From positions 1-13,588 of the forward strand of contig JALUZQ010000019.1 of NCBI GenBank assembly GCA_027011725.1: a stretch of 13,588 nucleotides of DNA, read 5' to 3'. The notes beneath the pieces are model-generated. The model saw only the letters and a program-made list of their open reading frames with translations. It made no database searches and had not been told where the DNA came from. Shown piece after piece: positions 1 through 8,216 of this stretch. The first letter of the stretch is position 1. Each line of letters begins with the position of its first letter. Position numbers and translations under genes: made by a program. Origin of the DNA: Sulfurimonas sp. Lineage in GTDB: Bacteria > Campylobacterota > Campylobacteria > Campylobacterales > Sulfurimonadaceae.

Positions 1-76
1 ATACTTAGCTGCTAACTATCGCTCAATCGTGATAGAAAAAGCTGTATGGGAAAATCTTGTAAGTGAGGCTAAGTAA
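1..76 (+). CDS. rplD: 50S ribosomal protein L4, C-terminal end (partial)
   Basis: Only the last 24 codons are inside the window, read from base 2 to the TAA at 74-76. The peptide runs [13 protein letters not shown] and then [11 protein letters not shown], which fits the C-terminal helix of L4 in Campylobacterota. L4 is an early-assembling large-subunit protein that binds 23S rRNA and lines part of the exit tunnel. The stop codon shares its last A with the rplW start (TAATG), the overlap expected for translationally coupled genes of the S10 operon. Identity relies partly on its place directly before rplW; the tail itself is short and weakly diagnostic. Confidence 0.88.
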   Translation, partial: YLAANYRSIVIEKAVWENLVSEAK

Positions 77-357
77 TGGCAGATATTACAGATATTAAAT
101 CTATACTATATACAGAGAAGACTCTTGGTCTGCAAGAAGATGGTGTTATTGTTGTTCAAACATCACCACGCATGACTAAAACTGGTCTTAAAGAGGTGTT
201 TAGAGAGTATTTCGGAATTATTCCAACAAAAATCAACTCTTTAAATCAAAGCGGAAAAGTAAAAAGATTCCGTGGTGTAGCCGGTAAACAAAATGACTTT
301 AAAAAGTTTTATGTTACTTTACCAGAGGGTGCACAAATAGAAAGTTTGGCGGTATAA
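76..357 (+). CDS. rplW: 50S ribosomal protein L23
   Basis: L23 sits at the exit of the nascent-chain tunnel and is the docking point for trigger factor and SRP. The 93-residue product has the family length. The YTEKT stretch places Glu14 where E. coli L23 has its trigger-factor-binding Glu18 (in VSEK). The GKVKRFRG and [11 protein letters not shown] segments match the L23 rRNA-binding strand and the C-terminal strand. A GAGG ribosome binding site lies 7 nt before the ATG, inside the end of rplD, and the start overlaps the rplD stop by one base. rplB follows after a single base. Confidence 0.97.
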   Translation: MADITDIKSILYTEKTLGLQEDGVIVVQTSPRMTKTGLKEVFREYFGIIPTKINSLNQSGKVKRFRGVAGKQNDFKKFYVTLPEGAQIESLAV

Positions 358-358
358 G

Positions 359-1204
359 ATGGCAATTAAAACTTATAGACCGATAACTCCATCTCGTCGT
401 TTTTATACGAATGTAGATAGTTCAGATATCACTGCTAAAGCTAGTGTTCGTTCTTTATTAGTTAAGTTACCAACACATGCTGGTCGTAACAATAATGGTC
501 GTATCACTTCTCGTCACAAGCAAGCAGGTGCTAAAAAACTTTACCGTATCATCGATTTTAAAAGAAATAAATTAAATATTGAGGGTACTGTTTCTACTAT
601 TGAGTACGATCCGTACCGTAACTGTAGAATCGCACTTGTTACTTATGCTGATGGTGAAAAAAGATACATCTTACAACCAAAAGGTTTAAATGTTGGTGAT
701 ACAGTTGAAGCTGCTGAAGCTGGTTTAGATGTTAAACCGGGTAATGCAATGAAACTTAAAAATATTCCTGTGGGTACACTTGTTCATAATGTTGAGTTAA
801 AAGTTGGTAAGGGCGGACAAATGGTTCGTTCAGCTGGAACTTCTGCTCAAATTATGGGTCGTGACGGGAAATATGTTTCACTTCGTATGCCTTCAAGTGA
901 GATGAGACTTGTTCTTGGCGAGTGTATGGCAACTGTTGGTGTAGTTGGAAACGAAGAGTATTCTAACATCGTTTTAGCAAAAGCTGGTCGTACTCGTCAT
1001 ATGGGTATTCGTCCACAAACTCGTGGTTCTGCGATGAACCCAATTGATCACCCGCATGGTGGTGGTGAAGGTAAAACGAATTCAGGTCGTCATCCAGTTA
1101 CTCCTTGGGGTAAACCAACTAAGGGTGCGAAAACTCGTCGTAAAAAAGCAAGTGATAAATTGATTATCACTCGTCGTAAACCAAATGCAAAAAGGGTAGG
1201 CTAA
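359..1204 (+). CDS. rplB: 50S ribosomal protein L2
   Basis: L2 is a primary 23S rRNA-binding protein needed for subunit association and for a functional peptidyl transferase centre. The product is 281 residues, against about 275 in most bacteria. The hallmark loop [13 protein letters not shown] lies at about residues 226-238 and contains the histidine region known from E. coli His229. It is followed by HPVTPWG and a very basic tail (TRRKKASDK). The RNA-binding OB fold and SH3-like domain occupy about 40-120 and 125-200. Only one base separates the ATG from the rplW stop, with no strong ribosome binding site, so translational coupling is likely. Confidence 0.98.
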   Translation: MAIKTYRPITPSRRFYTNVDSSDITAKASVRSLLVKLPTHAGRNNNGRITSRHKQAGAKKLYRIIDFKRNKLNIEGTVSTIEYDPYRNCRIALVTYADGEKRYILQPKGLNVGDTVEAAEAGLDVKPGNAMKLKNIPVGTLVHNVELKVGKGGQMVRSAGTSAQIMGRDGKYVSLRMPSSEMRLVLGECMATVGVVGNEEYSNIVLAKAGRTRHMGIRPQTRGSAMNPIDHPHGGGEGKTNSGRHPVTPWGKPTKGAKTRRKKASDKLIITRRKPNAKRVG

Positions 1205-1205
1205 T

Positions 1206-1481
1206 ATGGCTCGTTCAGTAAAAAAAGGTCCATTCGTAGATGACCATTTAATGAAAAAAGTTGAAGCGGCAAAAGCTAGCGGAGACAAAAAACCTATTAA
1301 AACTTGGTCAAGAAGATCTATGGTTCTTCCTGAAATGGTTGGTTTGACATTAAATGTTCATAATGGTCGCCAATTTGTTCCTGTATATGTTACAGAGAAT
1401 CACATTGGTTATAAACTTGGTGAATTTGCACCAACTCGTACATTCAAGGGCCATAAAGGCTCTGTTCAGAAGAAGGGGTAA
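1206..1481 (+). CDS. rpsS: 30S ribosomal protein S19
   Basis: S19 sits in the head of the small subunit, partners with S13 and contacts the A-site finger of 23S rRNA. The 91-residue product matches the family from end to end: [14 protein letters not shown] at the start, [15 protein letters not shown] in the middle, and the conserved [12 protein letters not shown] segment near the C terminus. The gene begins one base after the rplB stop, preceded by a GGGTAGG purine run that can serve as ribosome binding site. Two bases separate it from rplV. Nothing unusual was seen. Confidence 0.98.
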   Translation: MARSVKKGPFVDDHLMKKVEAAKASGDKKPIKTWSRRSMVLPEMVGLTLNVHNGRQFVPVYVTENHIGYKLGEFAPTRTFKGHKGSVQKKG

Positions 1482-1483
1482 TC

Positions 1484-1801
1484 ATGGCTAGAGCATTATT
1501 GAAATTTATCCGTGTATCACCTACTAAATCTCGTCTTATTGCTAGAGAGGTTCAAGGTATGAACGCTGAAGAGGCACTAGCAGCTTTAGAGTTTACTCCA
1601 AATAAAGCAGCAAAAATTATCTCTAAAGTGATTGCATCTGCAGTTGCTAACAGTGGTAGTGAAGCTGAAGATTGTGTAATAACATCTTGTCGTGTTGACA
1701 ATGGTCCAGTTTTAAAAAGATTCCGTCCTCGTGCAAGAGGTATGGCATCTGGTATAAGAAAGCCAACAGCACATATCTTAGTAGAAGTAGAGGGTAAATA
1801 G
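1484..1801 (+). CDS. rplV: 50S ribosomal protein L22
   Basis: L22 spans the large subunit and its long beta-hairpin lines the peptide exit tunnel at the constriction, where changes give macrolide resistance in other bacteria. The 105-residue product starts [24 protein letters not shown], the family's N-terminal signature. The arginine-rich hairpin ([20 protein letters not shown]) is at about residues 79-97 and has full length, with no insertion or deletion apparent. An AAGGGG ribosome binding site lies just upstream, inside the end of rpsS. rpsC follows after one base. Confidence 0.97.
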   Translation: MARALLKFIRVSPTKSRLIAREVQGMNAEEALAALEFTPNKAAKIISKVIASAVANSGSEAEDCVITSCRVDNGPVLKRFRPRARGMASGIRKPTAHILVEVEGK

Positions 1802-1802
1802 A

Positions 1803-2516
1803 ATGGGTCAAAAAGTTAATCCTATTGGTTTGCGTCTTGGTATCAACCGTAACTGGGAATCAAGATGGTTCCCTAACTTCAAATCAGCTCCGGCTGCTTT
1901 AGGTGAAGATCACAAGATAAGAACATTTTTAAAGAAAGAGCTTTACTATGCTGGTGTTTCTAACATCATCATTGAAAGAACAGTTAAGCGTCTGCGTGTA
2001 ACTATCGTTGCAGCTCGTCCTGGTATTATCATCGGGAAAAAAGGTGCAGATATTGAGAAGCTGAAAACTTCTCTTCAAAAATTGATAGGGAAACAAATCT
2101 CTGTTAATATTAAAGAAGAGAAAAAAGCACAAACTTCTGCCCAACTTGTAGCGGAAAATGTAGCGACTCAATTAGAGCGTCGTGTTGCATTCCGTAGAGC
2201 TATGAAAAAAGTTATGCAAGGTGCGCAGAGAAGTGGTGCTAAAGGTATCAAAGTAGCAGTTGCAGGTCGTCTTGGCGGTGCTGAAATGGCTCGTACTGAA
2301 TGGTACTTAGAGGGTCGTGTTCCTCTTCATACACTTCGTGCTAAAATCGATTACGGTTTTGCTGAAGCTCATACTACATACGGTATTATCGGTGTTAAAG
2401 TATGGATCTTCAAAGGGGAAGTACTTACTAAAGGTATTCCTGCAGAAGCTAAAGAAGAGAAAAAAGAGCGCCGTGGAAGAAAACCTCGTCGTGAAAATAG
2501 TGAAAAGGCTGAATAA
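1803..2516 (+). CDS. rpsC: 30S ribosomal protein S3
   Basis: S3 lies at the mRNA entry channel and contributes to the mRNA helicase activity of the ribosome. The 237-residue protein starts with [13 protein letters not shown]. It has a type II KH domain at about residues 39-108 with the GKKG loop at 78-81, and the S3 C-terminal domain at about 120-203 ([13 protein letters not shown], then [15 protein letters not shown]). The last 22 residues form a Lys/Arg/Glu-rich tail that is probably flexible, a feature that varies between lineages. The start lies one base after the rplV stop. rplP begins two bases after this gene. Confidence 0.98.
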   Translation: MGQKVNPIGLRLGINRNWESRWFPNFKSAPAALGEDHKIRTFLKKELYYAGVSNIIIERTVKRLRVTIVAARPGIIIGKKGADIEKLKTSLQKLIGKQISVNIKEEKKAQTSAQLVAENVATQLERRVAFRRAMKKVMQGAQRSGAKGIKVAVAGRLGGAEMARTEWYLEGRVPLHTLRAKIDYGFAEAHTTYGIIGVKVWIFKGEVLTKGIPAEAKEEKKERRGRKPRRENSEKAE

Positions 2517-2518
2517 TC

Positions 2519-2944
2519 ATGTTAATGCCAAAAAGAACAAAATATCGTAAGGTAATGAAGGGTCGTAACCGTGGTTATGCTCGTTCAGGTTACAAGTTAG
2601 CTTTTGGTGACATCGGTTTTAAAGCGGTAGAAGCAGGTCGTATCAACTCTCGTCAGATTGAGTCGGCTCGTATCTCTGCTACGCGTCACATTAAAAGAAA
2701 TGGTAAGATTTGGATTAGAGTATTCCCTGCAAAACCATTAACTGCTAAGCCTCTTGAAACTCGTATGGGTAAAGGTAAAGGTGCAGTTGATCAATGGGTA
2801 ATGAACATCAAACCAGGTCGTGTTATATTTGAAATGGCGGGTGTACCACATGATGTAGCGCGTGAAGCGTTAACTCTTGCAATGCACAAGTTACCATTCA
2901 AAACAAAAATAATTACTGCGGAGATGAGCAATGAAATATTCTGA
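2519..2944 (+). CDS. rplP: 50S ribosomal protein L16
   Basis: L16 organises the A-site region and central protuberance of the large subunit. The product is 141 residues if translation starts at the first ATG ([11 protein letters not shown]). A second in-frame ATG two codons later is possible, but the longer MLMPKR start is what I recall for Campylobacterota. Key family segments are visible: [26 protein letters not shown], and the glycine/lysine stretch [13 protein letters not shown], which belongs to the loop near tRNA. The 3' end overlaps the start of rpmC by 14 bases, the largest overlap in this operon. Confidence 0.97.
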   Translation: MLMPKRTKYRKVMKGRNRGYARSGYKLAFGDIGFKAVEAGRINSRQIESARISATRHIKRNGKIWIRVFPAKPLTAKPLETRMGKGKGAVDQWVMNIKPGRVIFEMAGVPHDVAREALTLAMHKLPFKTKIITAEMSNEIF

Positions 2945-3119
2945 TTTAGCAGATAAAAGTGCAGCAGAACTTCAAGCTATGCTTAAAGAGAAAAAAACTG
3001 AGCTGTTTACATTAAAAATTAAACAAAAGATGATGCAATTACAAAATACTAGCGAACTTCGTGTTGCTAAAAAAGATATTGCTAGAATCAATACTGCACT
3101 TGCTGCAGTAGCAAACTAG
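2931..3119 (+). CDS. rpmC: 50S ribosomal protein L29
   Basis: L29 is a small helical-hairpin protein beside L23 at the tunnel exit. The 62-residue product has the expected two-helix layout: [21 protein letters not shown], then a turn around the LQNTSELR segment (the family's conserved linker), then a second helix ending at the C terminus. Its ATG lies inside rplP, with a GGAG ribosome binding site at 2920-2923, 7 nt upstream. Because this site is within rplP coding sequence, ribosomes translating rplP probably keep it accessible, which would couple the two genes. Ten bases separate it from rpsQ. Confidence 0.95.
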   Translation: MKYSDLADKSAAELQAMLKEKKTELFTLKIKQKMMQLQNTSELRVAKKDIARINTALAAVAN

Positions 3120-3129
3120 GGGACGAGCG

Positions 3130-3375
3130 ATGGCTAATAAGCGTGAAATTCAAGGTAATGTTGTAAAAATTGCCGGTGATAAAACTATAACGGTTTTAGT
3201 AGAACGCCGTGTAATGCATCCTCGTTACCATAAAGTTGTAAAGCGTTTCAAAAAGTACTTGGTACATGATGAACGAAATGAGTGTAAAGTTGGAGACGAG
3301 GTTGTTGCAATTGAGTGTCGTCCACTTTCTAAAACAAAATCTTTTAGACTTAAGTCAGTGGTAAAAGGAGCGTAG
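3130..3375 (+). CDS. rpsQ: 30S ribosomal protein S17
   Basis: S17 is a primary 16S rRNA-binding protein with an OB fold, located in the body of the small subunit. The product is 81 residues. It shows the family core [19 protein letters not shown], then the [19 protein letters not shown] loop, then the [23 protein letters not shown] segment that carries the signature ([13 protein letters not shown]). The preceding GGGGACGAG tract provides a ribosome binding site. One base separates its TAG from the rplN start. Confidence 0.97.
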   Translation: MANKREIQGNVVKIAGDKTITVLVERRVMHPRYHKVVKRFKKYLVHDERNECKVGDEVVAIECRPLSKTKSFRLKSVVKGA

Positions 3376-3376
3376 T

Positions 3377-3745
3377 ATGATACAAAGTTTTACTCGTTTA
3401 AATGTAGCTGACAATACAGGTGCTAAAGAGATTATGTGTATTAAGGTACTTGGTGGTTCTAAGCGTCGTTATGCAACAGTAGGTGATGTTATCGTTGCTT
3501 CTGTTAAAAAAGCGATTCCAACTGCTAAAGTTAAAAAAGGTAAAGTTGTTAAAGCTGTTATCGTTAGAACTCATAAAGAGATTCAAAGAGAAAATGGTTC
3601 ATTGATCCGTTTCGATGACAACGCAGCTGTAATACTTGATGACAAGAGAGAACCTATTGGTACTCGTATCTTCGGACCAATCGGTCGTGAAGTGCGTTAC
3701 GCTGGATTCATGAAAATTGTATCTCTTGCTCCGGAGGTTGTGTAA
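3377..3745 (+). CDS. rplN: 50S ribosomal protein L14
   Basis: L14 lies at the subunit interface of the 50S particle, where it forms part of an intersubunit bridge and the docking site of ribosome silencing factor RsfS. The 122-residue product has exactly the family length. Conserved stretches are [47 protein letters not shown] and [19 protein letters not shown] at 3365-3370, 6 nt from the ATG, is a near-ideal ribosome binding site. The TAA overlaps the rplX ATG by one base (TAATG). Nothing unusual was seen. Confidence 0.98.
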   Translation: MIQSFTRLNVADNTGAKEIMCIKVLGGSKRRYATVGDVIVASVKKAIPTAKVKKGKVVKAVIVRTHKEIQRENGSLIRFDDNAAVILDDKREPIGTRIFGPIGREVRYAGFMKIVSLAPEVV

Positions 3746-3975
3746 TGGCAAAATTTAATTTCAAAAAAGGCGATATGGTAGAGATTATCGCTGGTGATGA
3801 CAAAGGTACTAAAGCAACTGTACTCGCTGTTATGCCAAAGAAAAACAAAGTAATCGTAGAGGGTTGTAAGGTAGCTAAAAAAGCTGTTAAACCAACTGAA
3901 GAGAACACAAAAGGTGGTCATATCAATAAAGAGATGCCTATCGATGTTTCAAATGTACGAAAAGTGGAGGCATAA
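3745..3975 (+). CDS. rplX: 50S ribosomal protein L24 (short form)
   Basis: L24 initiates assembly of the 50S subunit and lies near the tunnel exit. The product is only 76 residues, against about 104 in E. coli. It keeps the KOW motif ([21 protein letters not shown], residues 5-25) and the core to [18 protein letters not shown], but lacks the usual C-terminal extension. A short form of about this size is, as I recall, normal in Campylobacterota, so this is unlikely to be a truncation. The reading frame ends in a clean TAA, followed at once by a strong rplE ribosome binding site. GGAGG at 3733-3737 precedes its own ATG by 7 nt. Confidence 0.96.
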   Translation: MAKFNFKKGDMVEIIAGDDKGTKATVLAVMPKKNKVIVEGCKVAKKAVKPTEENTKGGHINKEMPIDVSNVRKVEA

Positions 3976-3979
3976 GTAG

Positions 3980-4525
3980 ATGGCTCGTTTAAAAGATAAA
4001 TATTTAGCATTGAAACCGGAAATACAAGCAGATTTAGACATTAAAAATGTTATGGAAATTCCGGCATTAGAAAAAATTATCATCTCTGTAGGTGCTGGTT
4101 TTGCTATGAAAGACAATAAGTTGATGAAAAATATCGAAGATACTATCACAACTATTGCAGGGCAAAAAGCTTCTACTATCATCGCTAAAAAATCTGTAGC
4201 AGGTTTTAAAGTGCGTGAGGGTATGCCTGTTGGTGTTCGTGTAACACTTCGTGGAGAAAATATGTACAATTTCTTTGATCGCCTTGTATCAATCGCACTT
4301 CCTCGTGTGAAAGATTTCCGTGGTGTTCCAAGAAATGGTTTTGACGGTCGTGGTAACTATAACTTCGGTCTTCAAGAGCAACTTATTTTCCCGGAAGTAA
4401 GTTATGATTCTATTATGCAGATACACGGTATGAATATTACGGTTGTAACAACTGCAAACGATGATAAGGCAGCGTTTACTCTTTTAGAGAAACTTGGTAT
4501 GCCTTTTACTAAAGGGAGCAACTAA
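3980..4525 (+). CDS. rplE: 50S ribosomal protein L5
   Basis: L5 binds 5S rRNA in the central protuberance and contacts P-site tRNA and S13. The 181-residue product is close to the usual 179. It has the N-terminal MARLKDKY, the [15 protein letters not shown] strand, the [23 protein letters not shown] segment, and the signature [34 protein letters not shown] at 3966-3970 lies 9 nt before the ATG. In E. coli the rplX-rplE junction carries the S8 feedback site of the spc operon; here the junction is only 4 nt and I see no matching hairpin. The stop overlaps the rpsN start by one base. Confidence 0.98.
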   Translation: MARLKDKYLALKPEIQADLDIKNVMEIPALEKIIISVGAGFAMKDNKLMKNIEDTITTIAGQKASTIIAKKSVAGFKVREGMPVGVRVTLRGENMYNFFDRLVSIALPRVKDFRGVPRNGFDGRGNYNFGLQEQLIFPEVSYDSIMQIHGMNITVVTTANDDKAAFTLLEKLGMPFTKGSN

Positions 4526-4710
4526 TGGCTAAAAAGTCTATGATCGCAAAAGCGAAAAGAACTCCAAAATTTAAAGTTCGTGCATATACAAGATGTCAGA
4601 TCTGTGGTCGTCCACACTCTGTACTTCGTGACTTCGGAATTTGCCGTATCTGTTTTAGAAAAATGGCAAACGAAGGAATGATCCCAGGCGTTAGAAAGTC
4701 TTCTTGGTAG
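4525..4710 (+). CDS. rpsN: 30S ribosomal protein S14, zinc-binding (type Z)
   Basis: S14 assembles into the head of the small subunit. This is the 61-residue zinc-ribbon form (also called rpsZ), not the roughly 101-residue zinc-free form of E. coli. Cys24, Cys27, Cys40 and Cys43 form the CxxC-12-CxxC metal site, and the rest ([23 protein letters not shown], split here as [10 protein letters not shown] and [11 protein letters not shown]) matches the family to the terminal KSSW. Ribosome synthesis from this gene therefore depends on zinc; no zinc-free copy is seen in the window. GGGAG at 4514-4518 lies 6 nt from the ATG. Its last codons form the 5' arm of a large hairpin reaching into the gap before rpsH. 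Confidence 0.97.
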   Translation: MAKKSMIAKAKRTPKFKVRAYTRCQICGRPHSVLRDFGICRICFRKMANEGMIPGVRKSSW

Positions 4711-4762
4711 GCAAAAGCCTTCCAAGTGGAAACTTCTAAATGTAAGCAGTCGTAAGACTTGC
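4691..4762 (+). promoter_or_regulatory. Two RNA hairpins at the rpsN-rpsH junction
   Basis: Hairpin 1 has an inner stem pairing 4703-4712 with 4717-4726 around an AAAA loop, 9 of 10 positions paired (T4708-T4721 is the mismatch). An outer stem pairs 4691-4699 with 4732-4739 using one bulged A. The structure takes in the rpsN stop codon. Hairpin 2 pairs GCAGTC at 4746-4751 with GACTTGC at 4756-4762 with one bulged T, closed by a GUAA loop of the GNRA type. The rpsH ribosome binding site (AAGG, 4769-4772) follows. TTCC at 4720-4723 could instead pair with GGAA at 4728-4731, competing with hairpin 1. No T tract follows either hairpin, so these are not ordinary terminators. A ribosomal-protein leader or RNA-processing site is inferred, not shown. 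Confidence 0.5.
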
Positions 4763-4781
4763 AAATATAAGGAAAAAATAG

Positions 4782-5180
4782 ATGGCAATTAATGATTTAG
4801 TATCAGATGCGTTAACGCGTGTTCGTAATGCTGGTATGAGAAGATTGGCTACAACAACTTTGGTTCACTCTAAGAGTGTTGAAGCTGTAGCAAATATCTT
4901 AGTTGAAAAAGGTTACTTAGAATCTGCTAATGTAATCGAAGATGGTGTAAAGAAAACTATTAAAGTTGTACTTAAGTATGATGAAAATGGTAAGTCTGTA
5001 ATTAATGAACTAAAAAGAGTTTCTAAACCGGGTCGTCGTATCTACAAAGGTAAAGAGGACATTAAACGATTTAAAAATGGTTACGGAACTATTATTGTTA
5101 GTACATCACATGGCGTTCTTCCAAATGACAAAGCGTATGAGCTTGGCATTGGCGGTGAAGTTATGTGTACGGTATGGTAG
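4782..5180 (+). CDS. rpsH: 30S ribosomal protein S8
   Basis: S8 binds helix 21 of 16S rRNA early in small-subunit assembly. In E. coli it also represses the spc operon by binding its mRNA. The 132-residue product begins [18 protein letters not shown] and ends with the family signature ([15 protein letters not shown], then [15 protein letters not shown]). It is the only gene in this operon preceded by a long untranslated gap (71 nt), which holds hairpins and an AAGG ribosome binding site 9 nt from the ATG. This placement makes autogenous control by S8 worth considering. Confidence 0.98.
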   Translation: MAINDLVSDALTRVRNAGMRRLATTTLVHSKSVEAVANILVEKGYLESANVIEDGVKKTIKVVLKYDENGKSVINELKRVSKPGRRIYKGKEDIKRFKNGYGTIIVSTSHGVLPNDKAYELGIGGEVMCTVW

Positions 5181-5189
5181 GAGTATAGC

Positions 5190-5726
5190 ATGTCAAGAAT
5201 TGGAAAAAATCCTGTAGAATTTGCTAGTGACATAACTGTTACTACAAATGGAAATGTTATTACTTTTGCAAAAGGCAAAAATAGTGTTGATTTAGATACA
5301 AAAGGGTATGTTACTTTTGAAGTAGAAGGAAATACATTAACTTTTAAAAATTTATCTGAATCTCGTGAACATAGAGCGTTTTGGGGTACATTTAGAGCAT
5401 TGGCTCAAAACATTGTTACTGGTTTGACTACCGGTTATGAGAAGAAACTTGAAATCAATGGTGTTGGTTACAGAGCCGCTGCTAAAGGTAGAGTACTTAA
5501 CTTACAACTTGGTTTTTCTCATGATATCGATTATGATTTACCAGAAGGTGTTGAGGCAAGTGTTGAGAAAAATGTTATCACTTTAAAAAGCCATGATAAG
5601 CAACTGCTTGGTCAAGTAGCGGCACAAATCAGAGCTTTCCGTCCACCAGAACCGTATAAAGGTAAAGGTGTTAAATACATTGATGAGCATATCGTGCGTA
5701 AAGCCGGTAAAACTGCTAAGAAATAA
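5190..5726 (+). CDS. rplF: 50S ribosomal protein L6
   Basis: L6 lies near the factor-binding site of the large subunit, beside the sarcin-ricin loop. The 178-residue product has the family length and two tandem homologous domains (about residues 8-80 and 90-165). MSRIGKNPV begins the protein; [15 protein letters not shown] opens the second domain; [13 protein letters not shown] near residues 150-162 is the L6 signature. TAGGAG overlapping the rpsH stop serves as ribosome binding site. The 14-nt spacer to rplR holds another strong site. No anomalies were seen. Confidence 0.98.
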   Translation: MSRIGKNPVEFASDITVTTNGNVITFAKGKNSVDLDTKGYVTFEVEGNTLTFKNLSESREHRAFWGTFRALAQNIVTGLTTGYEKKLEINGVGYRAAAKGRVLNLQLGFSHDIDYDLPEGVEASVEKNVITLKSHDKQLLGQVAAQIRAFRPPEPYKGKGVKYIDEHIVRKAGKTAKK

Positions 5727-5740
5727 GGGAGGAAGATAAG

Positions 5741-6097
5741 ATGAATGCTAAAGTATTAAAAAGCAAAATCGCGAACCGTTTAAAACGCAAGCGCCGTATT
5801 CGTGCAAAAATATCTGGTAGTGCTGAACTTCCTCGTGTTTCTGTATTTAGATCAAACCGTTACCTAAGTGTACAAGCTATTGACGATGCTACTGCAACGA
5901 CATTATGCGCACTACACTCAAAGGCTACTGGTCATAAGGCTAACAAAGAGGGTGCTGCTGCACTTGGTGAAGCATTTGCTGCTAAACTAAAAGAAGCAAA
6001 CATCACTGAGATTGTTTTTGACCGTAATGGTTACCAATACCACGGCGTTATTGCTGCATTTGGTGACGCACTTCGTGCAAACGAAATTAAGTTCTAG
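5741..6097 (+). CDS. rplR: 50S ribosomal protein L18
   Basis: L18 binds 5S rRNA together with L5 and helps carry it into the large subunit. The 118-residue product has the basic N-terminal rRNA-binding segment ([14 protein letters not shown]) followed by [20 protein letters not shown] and the C-terminal [20 protein letters not shown] motif, all typical. GGGAGG at 5727-5732 lies 8 nt before the ATG, the strongest ribosome binding site in the operon. Six bases separate the stop from rpsE. Confidence 0.98.
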   Translation: MNAKVLKSKIANRLKRKRRIRAKISGSAELPRVSVFRSNRYLSVQAIDDATATTLCALHSKATGHKANKEGAAALGEAFAAKLKEANITEIVFDRNGYQYHGVIAAFGDALRANEIKF

Positions 6098-6103
6098 GAT
6101 CAG

Positions 6104-6547
6104 ATGATGGAAATCAATAGAGATGAATTTGAAGAATCAATTGTAAATATTGGTCGTGTAACTAAAGTTGTTAAGGGTGGTAGAAGATTTCGTTTTACTG
6201 CGCTTATCGTTGTTGGTAATAAAAACGGTACTGTAGGATATGGTGTAGGAAAAGCGAAAGAGGTTCCTGATGCTATTCGTAAAGCTGTTGATAATGCATT
6301 TAAAAACTTAACAACTGTTAAGATTAAAGGTACTACAATCGCTCACGATATTGAACACAAGTACAATGCAAGTACAATTCTTTTAAAACCGGCTTCTGAA
6401 GGTACGGGACTTATCGCAGGTGGTGCGGCACGTCCAGTTCTTGAGCTTGCAGGTTTCCAAGATTTACTTACAAAGTCAATCGGTTCAAACAATCCAAACA
6501 CACTTGTTCGTGCTACTGTTGAAGCACTTTCACGTATTAAAGGATAG
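6104..6547 (+). CDS. rpsE: 30S ribosomal protein S5
   Basis: S5 lies at the mRNA entrance on the back of the small subunit and influences decoding fidelity. The 147-residue product has the dsRBD-like N domain (about 10-75; [14 protein letters not shown] and [21 protein letters not shown]) and the C domain (about 80-147; [21 protein letters not shown]). Two ATGs stand in tandem at 6104 and 6107. The AGGA at 6096-6099 gives a better spacing to the second, so the true protein may lack one Met. In most bacteria rpmD (L30) follows. Here rplO begins 3 nt later, so L30 is absent from the operon. Confidence 0.97.
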   Translation: MMEINRDEFEESIVNIGRVTKVVKGGRRFRFTALIVVGNKNGTVGYGVGKAKEVPDAIRKAVDNAFKNLTTVKIKGTTIAHDIEHKYNASTILLKPASEGTGLIAGGAARPVLELAGFQDLLTKSIGSNNPNTLVRATVEALSRIKG

Positions 6548-6550
6548 AAA

Positions 6551-6949
6551 ATGGGTATTGAAAACTTAACACCTGCAGAGGGTTCAACACACGCTCGTAA
6601 ACGTGTTGGACGTGGACAAGGTTCTGGTACTGGTAAGACTGCGGCTCGTGGTCAAAAAGGTCAAAAATCTCGTACAGGTTACAAAAGAAAAAGAAACTTT
6701 GAAGGTGGTCAACAACCACTTGCAAAACGTTTACCAAAAATTGGTTTCCACTCTAGAACAGAGAAACCATACGTTATTAACGTTGAAAAAATTAAAGCTG
6801 TAGCTGAACTTGAAGAGATCACAATGGAGACAATCCGTGGTGTTCATAAAGTTGCAAACTCAGTGGCTAAAATCAAACTAGTAGGTGCATCAGCGAAAGA
6901 TCTTGCATCGAAAATTAAAGACGAAAACGTTACTACAACAGGTAACTAG
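6551..6949 (+). CDS. rplO: 50S ribosomal protein L15
   Basis: L15 is a late-assembling large-subunit protein with a long basic extension reaching into 23S rRNA. The 132-residue product begins with the glycine/arginine-rich extension ([20 protein letters not shown] and [17 protein letters not shown], residues about 17-67). A compact C-terminal domain of alternating strands and helices follows ([20 protein letters not shown] and onward). It is somewhat shorter than the E. coli protein (144 residues). AAAGGA, partly inside the rpsE stop, is 6 nt from the ATG. secY starts 2 nt after its TAG. Confidence 0.97.
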   Translation: MGIENLTPAEGSTHARKRVGRGQGSGTGKTAARGQKGQKSRTGYKRKRNFEGGQQPLAKRLPKIGFHSRTEKPYVINVEKIKAVAELEEITMETIRGVHKVANSVAKIKLVGASAKDLASKIKDENVTTTGN

Positions 6950-6951
6950 TT

Positions 6952-8214
6952 GTGAATAAAAATCTAGTAAATAAGATACTTATTACTATCGGTTTTTTAT
7001 TTATCTACCGCCTGCTGGCTTATGTGCCAGTTCCCGGCGTAGATACAGCTGTTATTGCTTCATTCTTCGACTCACACCAATCAGACGCACTCGGACTATT
7101 TAACATGTTTAGCGGAAACGCAGTGCAAAGATTATCTATCATTTCACTTGGTATTATGCCTTATATCACGGCTTCTATTATTATGGAGCTTTTAGCTGCA
7201 ACATTTCCTACTTTAGGACAAATGAAAAAAGAGCGTGATGGAATGACAAAATATATGCAAATTATCCGTTATGCGACTATTGTTATTACTATTATCCAAG
7301 CTATTGGTGTTAGTGTTGGACTACAAAGTTTAACAGGCCCTAGTGGAAACAGTGCAATTCTCGCAGATCATAATACATTCATTCTGCTTTCTGCTGTTTC
7401 TATGCTTGCAGGTACTATGTTGTTGATGTGGATAGGTGAGCAAATCACTCAAAGTGGTATCGGTAACGGTATCTCTTTAATTATCTTTGCGGGTATCGTT
7501 TCGGCAATTCCTGGAGCGATAGGACAAACAATTGAGATGGTAAACACGGGAGCTATGAGTTTCTTAACTGTTATCGCAATTGTGGTACTTGTTCTCGCGA
7601 CTGTGGGTATAATTATATATGTTGAACTTGGTGAGCGTCGTGTTCCTGTAACATACGCGAAGAAAACAATGATGCAAAATCAAAACAAACGTGTTATGAA
7701 CTATATTCCTATCAAAGTGAATTTAGCTGGTGTAATTCCTGTTATCTTCGCATCGGCGATATTAATGTTCCCAATGACCGTTTTATCAAGTAGTACGAAT
7801 CCAACTATTCAAGCTATTGCAGACTTTTTAAATCCTAACTCATACTTTTTTAACTTTCTAACTTTTGTTTTTGTTATTTTCTTTGCATTCTTCTATGCAT
7901 CGATCACATTCAATGCAAAAGATATAGCAGATAACTTAAAACGTCAAGGTGGATTTATTCCGGGTATTCGTACAGGAAAAGCAACACAAGAGTTTTTAAA
8001 TAATACAGCGAGTAATTTAACATTTACCGGTGCACTCTATCTTGGACTCGTGGCAACACTACCGTTTATGATCATAAAAGGAATGGGTGTGCCATTCTTC
8101 TTTGGTGGTACTGCGGTGCTTATCGTTGTTCAAGTTGCACTTGATACTATGAGAAAAATCGAAGCTCAGATATATATGAGTAAATATGAAACTTTAAGTG
8201 CAGTCGGTCTTTAA
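6952..8214 (+). CDS. secY: Preprotein translocase channel subunit SecY
   Basis: SecY is the inner-membrane channel that, with SecE and SecG and driven by SecA or the ribosome, moves proteins across or into the membrane. The 420-residue protein has about ten hydrophobic spans. The plug region is near residues 47-70, the MPYITASIIMELL segment at 69-81, the cytosolic VELGERRVPV loop at 224-233, and the conserved NAKDIADNLKRQGGFIPGIR cytosolic loop at 321-340, whose arginines contact SecA or the ribosome. Translation starts at GTG: the frame has a stop at 6943-6945 and no ATG before residue 51, so GTG 6952 is the only good choice. There is only a weak AGG upstream, suggesting coupling to rplO. 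adk, which follows secY in many bacteria, is absent. Confidence 0.97.
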   Translation: MNKNLVNKILITIGFLFIYRLLAYVPVPGVDTAVIASFFDSHQSDALGLFNMFSGNAVQRLSIISLGIMPYITASIIMELLAATFPTLGQMKKERDGMTKYMQIIRYATIVITIIQAIGVSVGLQSLTGPSGNSAILADHNTFILLSAVSMLAGTMLLMWIGEQITQSGIGNGISLIIFAGIVSAIPGAIGQTIEMVNTGAMSFLTVIAIVVLVLATVGIIIYVELGERRVPVTYAKKTMMQNQNKRVMNYIPIKVNLAGVIPVIFASAILMFPMTVLSSSTNPTIQAIADFLNPNSYFFNFLTFVFVIFFAFFYASITFNAKDIADNLKRQGGFIPGIRTGKATQEFLNNTASNLTFTGALYLGLVATLPFMIIKGMGVPFFFGGTAVLIVVQVALDTMRKIEAQIYMSKYETLSAVGL

Positions 8215-8216
8215 CC

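Noticed and set aside
2317..2550. 77-codon + strand frame overlapping rpsC and rplP
   Set aside because: It is a +1 or +2 frame shadow of the rpsC 3' end, which is intact in its own frame.
3949..4269. 106-codon - strand frame inside rplE
   Set aside because: Antisense to rplE, no ribosome binding site and no family resemblance.
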